Shown: positions 1-12,214 of the stretch, in pieces
Numbering within the stretch: position 1 is the stretch's first letter
How the letters are laid out: each line of letters starts with the position of its first letter
From: Dioscorea cayenensis subsp. rotundata
Lineage: Eukaryota; Streptophyta; Magnoliopsida; Dioscoreales; Dioscoreaceae
Reading direction: 5' to 3'
DNA length: 64,000 bases
NCBI RefSeq assembly: GCF_009730915.1
Contig: NC_052484.1
Span: 496,001-560,000 of the forward strand
Translations under genes and position numbers: made by a program
Notes under the pieces: generated by a model
The model's input: only the letters and a program-made list of their open reading frames with translations
What the model was told of the DNA's origin: nothing
Databases searched by the model: none

Positions 1-568
1 TCTCCCATAAAAGACCTAATGTCCTCAAACCCTAGAAACTACAAACAATCACCAAAGCCAAAAGCAACCAAAGGAAAAGCCTTATCAAATCAAAACTTCA
101 ATCCACTCAACACCCAATTGCCAAAATCCCACCTTTCCACAAAAAATCCTCCAAAACCTCAGCATCTCTCACAATAAAAACCAATCTCAAACCAAAAACT
201 GAAGCAAAACCCCCTTTTTGACTAAGATTTAAGATAGATCCAACCATAAACAGCAAAATTCATATCAAAGATCCAACCTTTATTCACTTATTCCCTCAAT
301 GCAAAACATTCATTGAGAAATCATGCCATTTTGAGAAGTAAAAAACAAGGACAAGACATCACCAAAGATCACACTCCCAAAAAGAAAAACCAGCATCAAT
401 CTCTAATCTTATAGCTTCTTTGTGAGAAGAGAAAACACTAACAACTCTCACCCACACTTTCTCTCTCACTCTCTCCAGATCTCATGAGCTTTGTGAGTGT
501 GCTTCTCACTTTTTCACTCTTAAAAGCCATCATCAGTGTGAAAGAGAACACAAAAATCTCAAACCATA

Positions 569-599
<31 letters not shown>

Positions 600-660
600 A
601 CTATTGAACACTCCAAACTTCACCGCAACAGAAGCATGCCACGTAGTGAAGCTCATGCAT
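1..660 (-). promoter_or_regulatory. Probable 5' leader/promoter of a gene beyond the left edge
   Basis: No convincing coding exon is present. Read on the minus strand, the stretch is rich in CT/TTTG tracts (for example around 440-540) and looks like the transcribed leader of a plant gene whose coding part would lie left of position 1. A seven-unit (AAAT)-type microsatellite lies near 568-600. The call rests on composition only; it could equally be ordinary intergenic DNA. Confidence 0.3.
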
Positions 661-3600
661 ACACGTTTGGGGGTACGTGTTTCCTTGATCTTATCCGTTT
701 CCCCCTAAATGAACGGGGAAACGGAAAAGGGAAACGAGATCAGCAATTAAGTTGTGTTTAATTAAATGCTAAAAATCTTGAACAATGTAATTAAATTAGT
801 GTTTTTAAATAATAATAATAATAATTAAAAAATAAGAAAAGAAAATTGTTTGCATGGCGGGTGGGTAATTGATGGTATATTCTTTTTAAAATCATATTTG
901 TTCATGCGCCTCAATAAAATATGTATTTTTATTTTTTATATTTATATAGTTGCAAATTAATTTAAAAATTTTATCAAAATGAATTAATATTTTTTGGTTG
1001 CCTTTAAATAAATGAAAAGTTTTATCAATTTTTTAGTTGATTTTGAAAAGAAATATGAAGTAATAAAATTATTTAAATAAGCATATAAAAAATGTCATTT
1101 TTAAAGAATATATAAGCAATTTTTATTTTTATAAAGATATGGATGGTTAAAAAAAAATTACATACGAAACCATCCTATGACAAACAAAATAATGTTAATT
1201 TGTAAATTAACTCATACAGGAATGGAAAAAAGATTTTTTTTAATTGTTCAGCCAAAATCATTTGATTCAAGTAGTTAGTGAAAACAAAAATAAATTTATT
1301 ATGTGGCATACGAAATAGCAAGGGTTTGAATACTTATTAAAAAAATTAACTCACGGGTGATATTACAACCCACACTCATGCGTCATAGAGACAAACAACA
1401 CTTGTCGATTTAAAAATAAAAATAAAAAAATAAAAAATAAATTGTTCACATCTAAAAAGGTATGTAATTAAAAAAATAAATAGAGCACTTTTCTATAGTT
1501 AAAGTATCATATCCACTAGTAAAAAAAAATATTTTTTTTATAACTTTATTATCTATTAGTACCAGATAAATTTGGTTGATGGTACCACCTCTCCAACAAA
1601 ATAATTGGTACTTCATGTCATTATTTATTCAATGGTCGAAATTCGAATCCTTCTAATAGCCTATCCACAAGTTTGGAATTAAATATCCAGTCAATACATA
1701 TCAGTCAAAGAGTTTGGAATTGAATATCCAGCCAATGCTCTCTTACTTAGAGATATGAGGTTTAAGTTGTATGTCATAACCAAGGACCTATTGTCACTAT
1801 TGCGCCCAGTAGGATTTGAACTTAGAAGTTTCTAAATCTACAATTTTTTTAAAAAAAAATTGTGGATTAGAGACGTAATTGTACATGAGAAGCCAAAATC
1901 ATGAAAAAAAAAATCAAGTAATTTTTTATACTGTGAATCCATTGAAGTAAATTACTGCATGATTGCATGGGAAACGCAGTCTTTGGGAAACGGGAAACGG
2001 AATTGATGGATAAGAAACAATGACCAGGAAACGAAGGACGTCCACATGCAAACAAGATCCGTGCTTCACGTAAAACTCTTTCATCTCTTTTTGTTTAATT
2101 TCATTGCATGAAGTTTTCATTTATTTATTTATTATTTTTATAAAAAAATTAAATTAGAGTAATTAAAAGAAGTCATATTCAAATCACACAATCATAAGAC
2201 GTGAATGATATGAATGCCATTTAATTTGCGAATGAAAAGACTTTGTTTCTCGGATAGAGATAATTAGACTTGACATGTTTAATATTTTACACTTAACAAA
2301 AAAGCAAAAGCACAAGATGCCATGTTTTTTCTTTTTCATATATGAGTAAGTTTATCATCATAATCATCATTCCATTGAGTCAGTGCTTGTCCACCAAATT
2401 GACATCTATCTTGGATCCATGTGTGTGGATGTACTATCCCACAAGCCTTTGTCTTCCACTCGTCATGAACTAATCATCATGACCTTGCTCCACTGTTTTC
2501 CCATGTGCTTCCATTCAAACACTTTCTCCTTGTCTCTCCCCATCACTTTCTGTTTGATGATGATTTGTATATATTTACTTAATATATAGTAACAATAATA
2601 ACACCTTTTTTTTTATTGCATGAATACTATTTTTTATTAAAAATAAAAAAATAACTGTCTTATAAATACCGATAATAAAAAAACAAACATTAAAAAACAC
2701 TGAACACATAAGTCGGCATATAAAATAAAACCCTCTAATCCGCTAGGAATGAAGGAGAACCGACAGTGATTTAAAATTTTAGACAAAACATTAGTTAGCA
2801 CTAATTAGAGTGGCACCTAAAAAACAAATACTAGGAGAAACGAAATTACTTCTTAGCCAAAGCTTTATTGTCTGCTTTATTTGTACGGTATTATGTTTAT
2901 ATTAATTATTTGGTACCAATAGAGATTTAATATCTTTTGTATTTTTTGTGCACATCAGTATATGTTGTCTTTAATTTTTTAATTTATGCATGTAATTAGT
3001 TAAAATGAAATGAGAGAAGAGAAGATTTCACCACAAAATACTCTCAAAGGTTTAAAACTTTGCTCCTGTATTATTATTTATTAACACTGTTAACGCATTA
3101 TACATTAGAGTTAGTGTTGTTCATTAATATTGTTTGCTGGAAATAGTGTGAATCTTCTATTAAAAAAACAGTGTTTTTTTTTTCCTTCTATGAATATATG
3201 ACATGCCAGTTACTTTTAATTATCATTAAGTCATCATTACAAATACATTTCTATATCTATCTGTTTCTTTAATCATATTTATTAGAAATAATAATAATAA
3301 TAATAATAAAACCGAAGATTAGGTTTAGAGTCATAGTAAGTGAGGGCGTGGTGCTGTTCTTGGTGTTGTCACGCATCGTTTGATGGCAATTACAAACATT
3401 CGGAGCAATTGAATTAATGAATGGCTACCATCCATCCCTTTTCTAACCCCTTTTTCAATGCTAATTAATTTCCAAGCTCCCGTGTCTCTTATCTCTTTTT
3501 ATAATACTCACTAATAAATTAATAATATATATATATGTGTGTGTGTGTGTCTGTGCGAGCGCACGTGCGTGTGAGAGTCCATAATTACTCCTTAAATTAC

Positions 3601-4020
3601 TTAATTTTTTAAATTTAATTGAAGCTTGATGTTAAGACCAAACAGATTTATTTTTTATGGTTAAGAAAAAATATAAATTTTCTTAAGGACATAAATGAAT
3701 AAATTCATATAAAATCTTAAATATATTCATAATATATATATATATTTAAACATTTTAAAAAAAATATTTTAATTATTTTCTAATATTCACCATTTTTTTT
3801 ATTTTAGAACCAAAAAGTAAATTTATACATTACGATATATATCTATATATTATAAAGTGAAGAAATTATATCAGGATCATGTAACTGTGTCCTTATCTTA
3901 TATGAGTTGATGTTTGAACCAGAGTCTTTAGCTGGACACTGAACATTGAACTCTATATCAATAGACCAAAATAAATAATAATATATTTGAAATATATAAA
4001 TAAAAAAATTGAAGGGTATT
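661..4020. other. AT-rich intergenic region, no gene seen
   Basis: Very AT-rich with poly-A/T runs, an (AAT)n tract near 3287-3310 and a (TG)n tract near 3536-3552. Around 1670-1735 a short phrase (GTTTGGAATTRAATATCCAG) occurs twice about 40 bases apart, suggesting an old local duplication. The few open frames are short, overlap on both strands and resemble no protein I recognise. Confidence 0.6.
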
Positions 4021-4189
4021 AAAGTAATTTAAAGCAAACGGGTACAGATCTCACGGCGCAAGCGACGGAGAAGGAGACGGCCTAACTCAAAGCATGGGCT
4101 TTTTCTTCTCAAAGTTGGTAAGTTGTACCGCCCCGCGTCGTTAGTTAAACCTTCGACAGCGGGCAAACGAAAAGATCTTTGACAGCTAA

Positions 4190-4700
4190 GAGACAAAAAC
4201 AAACCTCTGTCGTGACGTGTCATTCAAGGAACCAAACAATGACACGTGTCGAGTTATGTTTGGCCGGAGGACCAGCACGCGTGCGCGAGTTTTCTTTTCG
4301 AGTTGACTAAGAGACATCGACACGTGGCGGACCCCACTCTTTGACTTTTGCACCACCAAATCTTTGTCGGCATGTAACTCAGTAAACCTTAAGCTAATAA
4401 TAATAATTGGTTTGATTAATAAAGTGATTAAAAAGTTAATGGAACTATTAATCATTTTGTTAGATACTTGCAAATTCCCCTAGTTTAGAACTAATCCTAA
4501 TTTCATGGCGTTAAATCAGCTTATTTTCCAAGTTTGACCAAGAAAAGTCAACGTGAAAATCAACTCTTTGCTTAGAAATGCAAAATAAGATTAATGAGAA
4601 TAGACAGGGCTTTGACATTGATTAAATGCACCGCCTCCCTAATCAGAAATATAAATGCTATAAAAACAAAGCCTGATAACCCAGTAGTACTACAAACACA
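4190..4700 (+). promoter_or_regulatory. Promoter-like cluster of ABRE/G-box and W-box motifs with no gene behind it
   Basis: Within about 130 bases there are three ACGT-core elements: GACGTGTC near 4214, the perfect palindrome GACACGTGTC at 4241-4250, and GACACGTGGC near 4319. W-box cores (TTGAC or its complement) occur near 4303, 4341 and 4535-4560. A TATA-like CTATAAAAAC follows at about 4658. Such clusters are typical of ABA- or stress-responsive plant promoters. Downstream on the plus strand no open frame appears before the MITE at 4803, so either the gene is lost, the transcript is noncoding, or the cluster is fortuitous. Confidence 0.4.
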
Positions 4701-4802
4701 TCAGTACTACTAAATACAGTGATGATAATAAATTCTAAATTATGAGTGTGGATTTGCCACACAAATTTGTATATTTCATCGGGTGCTCAATTCAATAATT
4801 AA

Positions 4803-5232
4803 TAGTGGTGTCAAACGGGCCGTGTCGGCCCGGGCACGGCACGAGTTAGGCCGTGCTTGGCCCAAGCATGGTGCTACAGATCGCGTGCTTGGGCGAGGCT
4901 GCCCTAAACCCCGGGCCGTCTTTGGGCTAGGGGTTCTGCTGGGCGTGCTGCACGGCTCACGCACGCTCGTGCCAACATGGCGTCGAAACGTCAAATTTTT
5001 TTAAAAAAAATATGTTTTGTATATTTTTTTTGTTTTTTTAGTCAATAAGACTTTTAGTTCTATGTTTTTGAATTTTAGGATATATTTTTATATTTTTGAG
5101 TAATTTTAGGGTTTTTTTAAAATATTTTTGGAGTTTAAAATAAAAAATATAAATATAATATAATTGGGCCAGGTCACGTGATGGGCCAACCTTGGTGGTT
5201 GGCGGGCCGTGTCGGCTCATTTGACACCACTA
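4803..5232. mobile_element. hAT-type MITE, 430 bp
   Basis: The left end TAGTGGTGTCAAACGGGCC and the right end form an imperfect terminal inverted repeat (both begin TAGTGGTGTCAAA outward-in, with GGCC-rich continuation). The flanks ATAATTAA (4795-4802) and GTAATTAA (5233-5240) match at 7 of 8 positions, as expected for an 8-bp hAT target duplication. The GC-rich subterminal part contrasts with the AT-rich core. No transposase is present, so it is non-autonomous. Open frames inside are by-products of the GC-rich arms. Confidence 0.75.
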
Positions 5233-5240
5233 GTAATTAA

Positions 5241-5686
5241 TTTTCGATTCGTGCATATGCCCATGTATGTATATAACATTTGTCATTTTTATCAATATAT
5301 ATATATAAATAAATGCTATAAAAAAAATCAATTCTCTAGAAAACCATAGGCAATACTAGATTGAGTTTATTATAAATTGATATATTAGATGATAGATATA
5401 GTTGAAAGAATACTGAGTTACAACATAAGATTAGAACTAATTATGAACTGGTTTTGCATCCCAAATGGAGTTACAATTGAGTGATCCTCTGAATTTTTTT
5501 TTCTTTTTTTTTACAATTTACATTTTATCCGCGTTTACGACACCGAACAAAAGAATGAGTTTCTCAGCTGATTAATCTGCAGTAAAAATAACAGTAATTT
5601 TTAGTAGCAAATTGGACATTTATGCAGAAATTTTATAGAAAATTAAGACAAAAAATTAACCTTTTTTTTTTGTTAAAATCTTGGCA
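5241..5686. other. Short intergenic stretch downstream of the EDR2-like gene
   Basis: AT-rich sequence with homopolymer runs and a short (AT)n tract near 5295. It lies just beyond the stop codon of the EDR2-like gene and probably includes that gene's 3' UTR and polyadenylation region. No gene is seen. Confidence 0.5.
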
Positions 5687-8600
5687 TTATTTTACTGGAA
5701 CTGCTCTGGAGGCATCAAGATGGTTCACTAGACAAGTACCAAGAAGAACTTCAGGGAGTTCTTCTTGAGTGTTGCCCTACAGTAAATTCAATCCATATAA
5801 TTATATTATGATTATTCAATAATTAAAATGTATGTTGAAACTTCTTCAATTTGTATATTACCTGTATAAGAAATGCTAATTCTATCACCAGATTATTCAA
5901 ATAACCGAGAACAAGACTCACAACACCTCTGGCAACTGTCGATGATCCAACATCAATGCAAACCTGAAAGAAAAACACACAACTATTTTTACAGCTTCAT
6001 TCAATACATGATACTACATTCAGTAAACTTTCTCATAATTTAGTTACCTCAAGATAATTTTTCCCACTGAAATAATTGATTCGAAGACCTTGGCCAACCA
6101 AACAAGCTTTTTTTCCCACGCTTTGCTTTACTATCCAAGACCCCTGCAAGCACACCGAATCATTGATACATAATGTCGAAAAAGGATATCTAACTGCTAA
6201 CAATAATAAGAATGTGATAATATGCTTACTTTTGATATATATGGGATGAGCTTGAACCTTGAATTCCTATATGCATCATCGCCTTTGACAAAATTTTTAA
6301 GTAAAGGAATGGTTTCCAATGGGGTATCCATCATATAATAAAAGGCAAGATTGTATGTTGTCGAACCGGGGACCTAATGTTCAATCAAGAAGTTTAATGA
6401 CTTGATTTGATTCTATTGTTTAAAACTGATTTGATATTAAGAAGATGAGAAGAAATAACCTGTATGTTGATAATGAAAAAAAATTCGCTACTCGCCTCGT
6501 GCAGCATACTCCTGCAACATCCAAATTCGGTGAATTTCTTTTGGCAATTAAGTAGTTGAAGAAGTTTCTTTTTCTTAAAAGGAAATATAGATGTACCTGA
6601 ACTATGCTCCCCGAGTCGACCACCAAGATCATCTTCCCGCTTATCAGATGATAACCAATCAGTGCCTACAAGTTTCATCAATGTACTCGTCGCTTTCACC
6701 TGTTGCATGATTAAATTAGTGAAGAGAATATGAATCGAATTAGTAAATTGATATGTATATGTGTTGAAAGAACCTTCTGATTGTTTTGCAAATAAGTTTG
6801 ACCACGAATCAAAAATGATGAAGGATCAGCAGTGGCCCAAGTGCAAGGTGAAGCACAGCTTGAATCATATGGAAGAGTAGTTCCATATCTGCATGTCACC
6901 ATGTTGCCTGTTCTTGTGTCTAGTGAATACATGCTGTTACTCCTTTCGACTGCGGATGCATAGTTAAAATTAAATCAATGAAACTTAACAGTCAGATTGC
7001 GGGAGATATATATCAAAAATCTCGAGACAAATATTACTGAAACTGACCAGTAAGGTTCTGAAGTCTATGCACAAACACAGCAGTTGTTGGTAAAGAATGA
7101 CACTTATCCTGCACGAAGACAGGAATCATAAATGCAAAATTTGGACTTGAGAATTTAGTGTCAATCATGAATACAAAGTAGAATCTAGAATGCAAACTCA
7201 AGCATGAGGTGAAATAACCTGAGATAGCATTTTCGCATCAGATGGCCAAGTAGAATCTAGATCATACTCTGATTCATCAGGAACATCAAAGAATTCCTCA
7301 ACAACATCATTTCGACGAGGAATTGAAACATTGATATTTGCATGTTTTGAAGGAGAATTTGAAGTTTCCTCTGAAGAGTCGGCACATTTGCCAGTCTCAC
7401 CAAGTGACTGCACTTCCATCTTGATGTCTTCTGTTTCACTCTGTGGCAATCCTATCTCCCTAGTTAATTCAACTGATGATACATCAGCAAATATGCAGTT
7501 CCCGATTTTTGCCCGGAAAAATTCTCTCAGGGCTGTGAAGAAACAAACAGTAAAAATAAATTCACTTTACAAGAACATTCATGATCTAATCGACACTGAA
7601 AATAGTGTATCACACCTGCAACTCTCCCTAGCATCTGCATTGTCATAAACTTTGCCGAGGAGGAAAATACAATAGCTCTCCAAACTCTCCAATCAACTGC
7701 CATCATGTGCTTGACGACCGATTGTTTTCCTTGATTCACTGGAGTTATAACAAAACCTCCACCTATAACCAAAGAAGACATAACAATGTTACGCCATATG
7801 ATTTTATCCTCTTTAAGCATATGAGACGATTTCGTTCTTAGAGTTTAAGCATACATTACTTTTAAGGTAGGCACGTATGCAGCCTCTTTCAGGATGACAT
7901 TTTGGGTGGAAAACAGACTGATAAAGAATTACTGAAAACAAAAACCAGAAGAGTTATTGTATCTGTCACAAACCGAAATAAATACTGGCCAGTTTTCATC
8001 TAAGAAATTACCATATGTTCCATCATCTTCTCTCCTCCAATAACGTTGCAAGAGCAAATCTCTGCGCTTCATTCCCCTGAAAATACATAGTTTTAAGCAT
8101 CAACATTGATGCATTACAGTCTGATGTTATTGAAATGTAGGAAATCAAAATATCTGACCAAGGAATCAAAGCATCACTGAATTTCTTGTGAATAACATCT
8201 GTATGACTGTCAAGGTGTTCAACCACTCCGCCACAAGAGAAACAGAAATCCCATCTGCATGGAATTTCAAGAAGCTCAATCAAACAAAATCACTAGCATT
8301 GATGCATTCGAGTGCGCTTGATAATTAGAAATTATCAGTGTTTAATTATGGTTGAATTGCTAAGAAAAGTTTGAATATAAATTTACTCTGATCTGGATGG
8401 ACCAAGAGACATCACTGTCTGAAATATCGCCTCTGAAGTTGCATCTACCACACCTACTGCCATTAAAGCTTGATTATCATCCCACTGTAGACATCCAAGC
8501 ACAATTGATCACAAGGATATCTTACAAAAGATAAATTTCTTTTCGATCGAATTAAGTATGTACCTTTCCATGGGAATTACCATCCCTAGCCTCCTTAAAA

Positions 8601-9880
8601 AATCTTAAGCCTGCATAAAAAACTACTTGTTAATTATATGTCAAGCTTCTGATAACTGTACAAAAATATAAACAAAATCACAAGCTTTACCGTTTTTACA
8701 ACCAAATATTGTCCATGGAGAAGGTGCAATAACATCTGAGGACATAGAGTATGAGCGTGGAGACAGAAGACCGGTCCAGTCTAACAAGATATTCACGTAA
8801 ACACTTGCAACGAAGTTAGAAGATGTAAAACTAAATTTTCAATGAAAAGAAAATTCATGGAGTCAAACACATGAAACCTTTGAAAAAAAAATTGTATGTG
8901 CTTACCAATGGAGCTGCTACGAGCTCTTTCCTTGGTGTTCAATCTGCAAGAAGAATTTATACAGATAAAGATTTGAACAAACGAAAATAATCACTTCATC
9001 ATAACATCAAAAATTATAAATTTACAGAGAATTAAGGTACATATATTTTGGAAGGAAATGAACAACAAGACATTTCATCTAATGCATAAGGTTTAAACTT
9101 TCAAGATTTTTAAACAAGAGATTCCTTTAGATTAGAGGGCAAAGTATAACCTATGAGGTTGCTTTCTCCTCCTAGAGCAAGGTACAAAATTCTCTCCCTT
9201 ATTCGGTAACTCCTGCAACTGTGAGTACAAATTTGATGAAACAACTCATTCACCAAAATGAAAGCAAGAAAGGAAAAAAAAAAACCTGCAGTGCTGTATC
9301 AGTTATTGAATGAATCCATCGAGCAGCTTCCTCTGAGCTTCTAGCCCCCAACTGAAAAGTTGAACATGTAATCTTTATCACAAACATGTAATTAATTAAA
9401 TTAGTAGGTAAAAATCAAACCAACATGATGACCAGTGCACCTTAAGTGGATCAATGTGATTAGCAGCATTATAAAGGGTAAAAACATAGAAATCCTGCAA
9501 CATTGGCAACAAAATGATTAACATGACACAAAACATCAAAACCAAATGCAAAAACTCATACATTCTTGTGGATGCTCTCTCTGCCATTGTCCATAACACG
9601 CGTGCAAGAATCAATTGGGACATTTCTCACAGGACTCTGACAAACCAAAAATCATTCATTTTACATTCAAACACAATAAAAATCAGATTTTGATTATGAT
9701 AACAAAAACTAGAAAGATAATAAATACCTGAGTTCTGGATGTGGGAACAAACTTGTAACAAGAGAGGGAGTTGGTATCGAGAATGATGTATCTTCTCTTG
9801 AAATTCTGAAGGCCAAGACGATTGAAACGGATGAGATACAACCAACCTTCCATCTTGCCATCAACTAGAGAAATTCCCAT
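5687..9880 (-). CDS. EDR2-like PH-START-DUF1336 lipid-binding protein (frame broken by two 1-base insertions)
   Basis: Twenty-two GT-AG exons: 9728-9880, 9562-9636, 9441-9494, 9286-9351, 9151-9212, 8906-8943, 8691-8780, 8564-8610, 8387-8484, 8159-8254, 8012-8076, 7860-7931, 7616-7762, 7219-7532, 7048-7108, 6774-6949, 6597-6699, 6460-6511, 6230-6373, 6048-6143, 5862-5963, 5687-5776. The deduced product is about 732 aa. An N-terminal PH domain (begins MEGWLYLIRFNRLG, residues ~10-115) is followed by a START domain (~150-355), an acidic linker and a C-terminal DUF1336 (EDR2_C, ~470-725). The family is membrane-associated and lipid-binding; Arabidopsis EDR2 restrains salicylate-dependent defence. 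Exon 17 has one extra base in a C run at 6609-6612 and exon 18 one extra base near 6490; read literally, the protein stops near residue 604 and loses most of DUF1336. The start at 9880 is chosen because MGISLVDGKMEGW opens homologues as I remember them. Upstream ATGs in the leader are likely uORFs. Confidence 0.85.
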
Positions 9881-10140
9881 TGGAGATGGTTCCCTCTGCT
9901 TCACCTACAAGAAGAGCAATGATTTCATTGGAAAGATTGGATTTTTAAGCAGCTTTCTTCGTCTTCTTCTTCTTCTGCTGAGAGATCTCTCTCAGTAGAA
10001 GAAGAAGAAGAGAAGGGAGGGTAAGGCAGAAGAGGAAGGAGAGTGGTGGTCTTTGGAATTGTAGGAATTTGAATTATAGAGGGAAGGAGAGGAATGGAAG
10101 AAGCTCTCAACTTTCTTACCACCACCACCACCTTCTTCTT
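9881..10140 (-). promoter_or_regulatory. 5' leader of the EDR2-like gene with upstream ORFs
   Basis: Read on the minus strand this CT/GAA-rich stretch precedes the chosen start. It contains a 68-codon open frame starting at 10131 and a very short one (MKSLLFL, stop just before the main frame) at about 9910-9933. The low-complexity content (Pro/Ser, Glu runs) and lack of recognisable domain argue for leader rather than protein, though an N-terminal extension joined by splicing cannot be excluded. Confidence 0.4.
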
Positions 10141-12214
10141 GGCCTTTTCTTTACTTATTATTATTATTATTTCTTAAAAAAATAATAATTTTTTTTTTGT
10201 TTTTTCATAATTTCATGTGAATTGACCATTCTACCCCATGGAAAATAATTTCTAATAATAGGAGGAAGAGTTATTTGATGATTGGTTTTCTTCTTTTATA
10301 ATGTAAACAAACATTCACCTAATTACTTGTATGCTCATCAATAAAACTAAATATAATATAAAAATTTTTTAAATTTTGGTTTGTTTAAATATATATATCC
10401 CTGTGGCTAAACTTTAATAAAGTATATACGTGAAACAAAAAAAGATATACAAAACATTTAATTTTATTGAGTGTATATATGTATTTAGATGAGTTTTTTT
10501 ATGTTATACAAACACAAAATTGTATATAAATATGATTAATTGTTTTATTTATAATGTTCATAAATTAGTCATCGTCCCTCTATTAATGGAATTAATTATT
10601 GCTTATTATACTTGAATTATTATACATAATATTTGATCTACTGTATTTAATAGTTAAATAGAAATTCTAAAATATCTAAAATGAGGGGCAAAAGAGTCTT
10701 TTCATTAAAAATGATTTAATGATTTATGAGGGTGTTTTTGTAAAGCAAAAAGCCCTTTTCTATTAATAGGAGTGACGGTTAATTAATAATATTGATTATT
10801 ATTAGTTCTTTACATGGTTAATGAAAAACACTGATGAAAAGCTAAATTTAAGGGAGTAATTACTCTAATTAGGTGATCAAAGTGGGCCAAGTTGGAGGTT
10901 GAAATAAAAAGAAGTGGATGAGAGTGTTTTCAGGGAATATACATACATATGATATTGGAACAATCCAGTTGTGGGGTCCTCATGGAATTATTTACTTGGT
11001 CAACGCTAAGTCAAAGTCAAAAACAACACTTTGTTATGGACCTATATTCATATTCAATGATGGGAGGTGATTGCCAACTCTTTCTATTTATAGTTTAGAA
11101 GTAAATCTATCAATAAAAATATACGTACCATCAAATCCAATTCACTTTTTATTAATAAATAATAATACATATATTAAATATATATATATGGTTAAAATAT
11201 GAATAAGTTACATGTCTGCACGGAGTTATTACCTTAATGTACTTTATACAGATTATATGTATGATTTTTTATATTTTAACTCCCTAACAAAAGATCGGAA
11301 ATTTTTATAATATTTAAGGGAAGAAAAGAAAAAGTTATTTATAAAATTATTTAGCCATATATATATATATATATATAAACATTATTTTTATCTTTCAATC
11401 ATTCAATGGTTCATGGAGTTTGTTTTAAACTTTTAATGGCTATCAATGTTAGTTGCTTGAAGTGTGAATGCTTTTAAGCAAAGCACATGCATAATGAGAC
11501 TGGCAGAAGAACAAGATAAGGAACTCTTTTATGTATGATTTATATAGAATACAGTAAACTTTCTAGTTTCATGCAAGAGAGATGTGCTCAAAGTGTGGAA
11601 TTAGTATTGCTTTTGAGTATATATATCTTAAATGATACCTTGTGGCTCAGCATGATCTTATAGTTGTGAAAACTTCTTATTATGTGACTTTAATTGTTAG
11701 GCCAATTCGACTTATTTTTCAAGTTGATAAATAGGTATGAATTCGAATAAATAATGCATGTTTGGACACTTTTAGAATAGTTCGGCATCGATCTTCATCC
11801 TTCATTAATAGCTCTGCATTTAGGTAAAGAGTATTGAAGAGTGCCAAATCAAGAAGATGCAGGAACACTGTAACATTGGAAAGAGGATGAAATGCAGAAA
11901 AAAACAGAAACAGAGGTGCTTAAACCATCTGCAAAAATAAGTTTCATTTCTTTTAGTAAGTGACCATTTTACAAAAAGCGCTCACCAAACTGACCAAATG
12001 AAAGAGGTGGCCCAACCATTCATACAGATCAGGGACATACAGTAAGTATTTTGATTCAAAACCATCAGAATACAACGTAAACGATATTTAGTAGTATGCC
12101 AAAAAATAAATTTTCAAAAAGCGAGCATTCTGATACAGCTTCGATGTAATCTTCACGGTCAGTAAAGTGTAGTATTTTGTATGGTCCCTTGATCATCTCA
12201 ACAGTGTAACTGCT
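10141..12214. other. Intergenic region between EDR2-like and epsin genes
   Basis: AT-rich, with (TTA)n near 10157, short (AT)n runs near 11175 and 11356, and no open frame worth reporting. The left few hundred bases should hold the EDR2-like promoter. The right few hundred bases (about 11830-12214) are less AT-rich and probably hold the epsin 3' UTR. Confidence 0.55.

Noticed and set aside
4776-5004. Open frames on both strands near 4.8-5.0 kb
   Set aside because: They fall within the GC-rich arm of the hAT MITE.
7331-7648. 105-codon plus-strand open frame
   Set aside because: It is antisense to the long exon of the EDR2-like gene.
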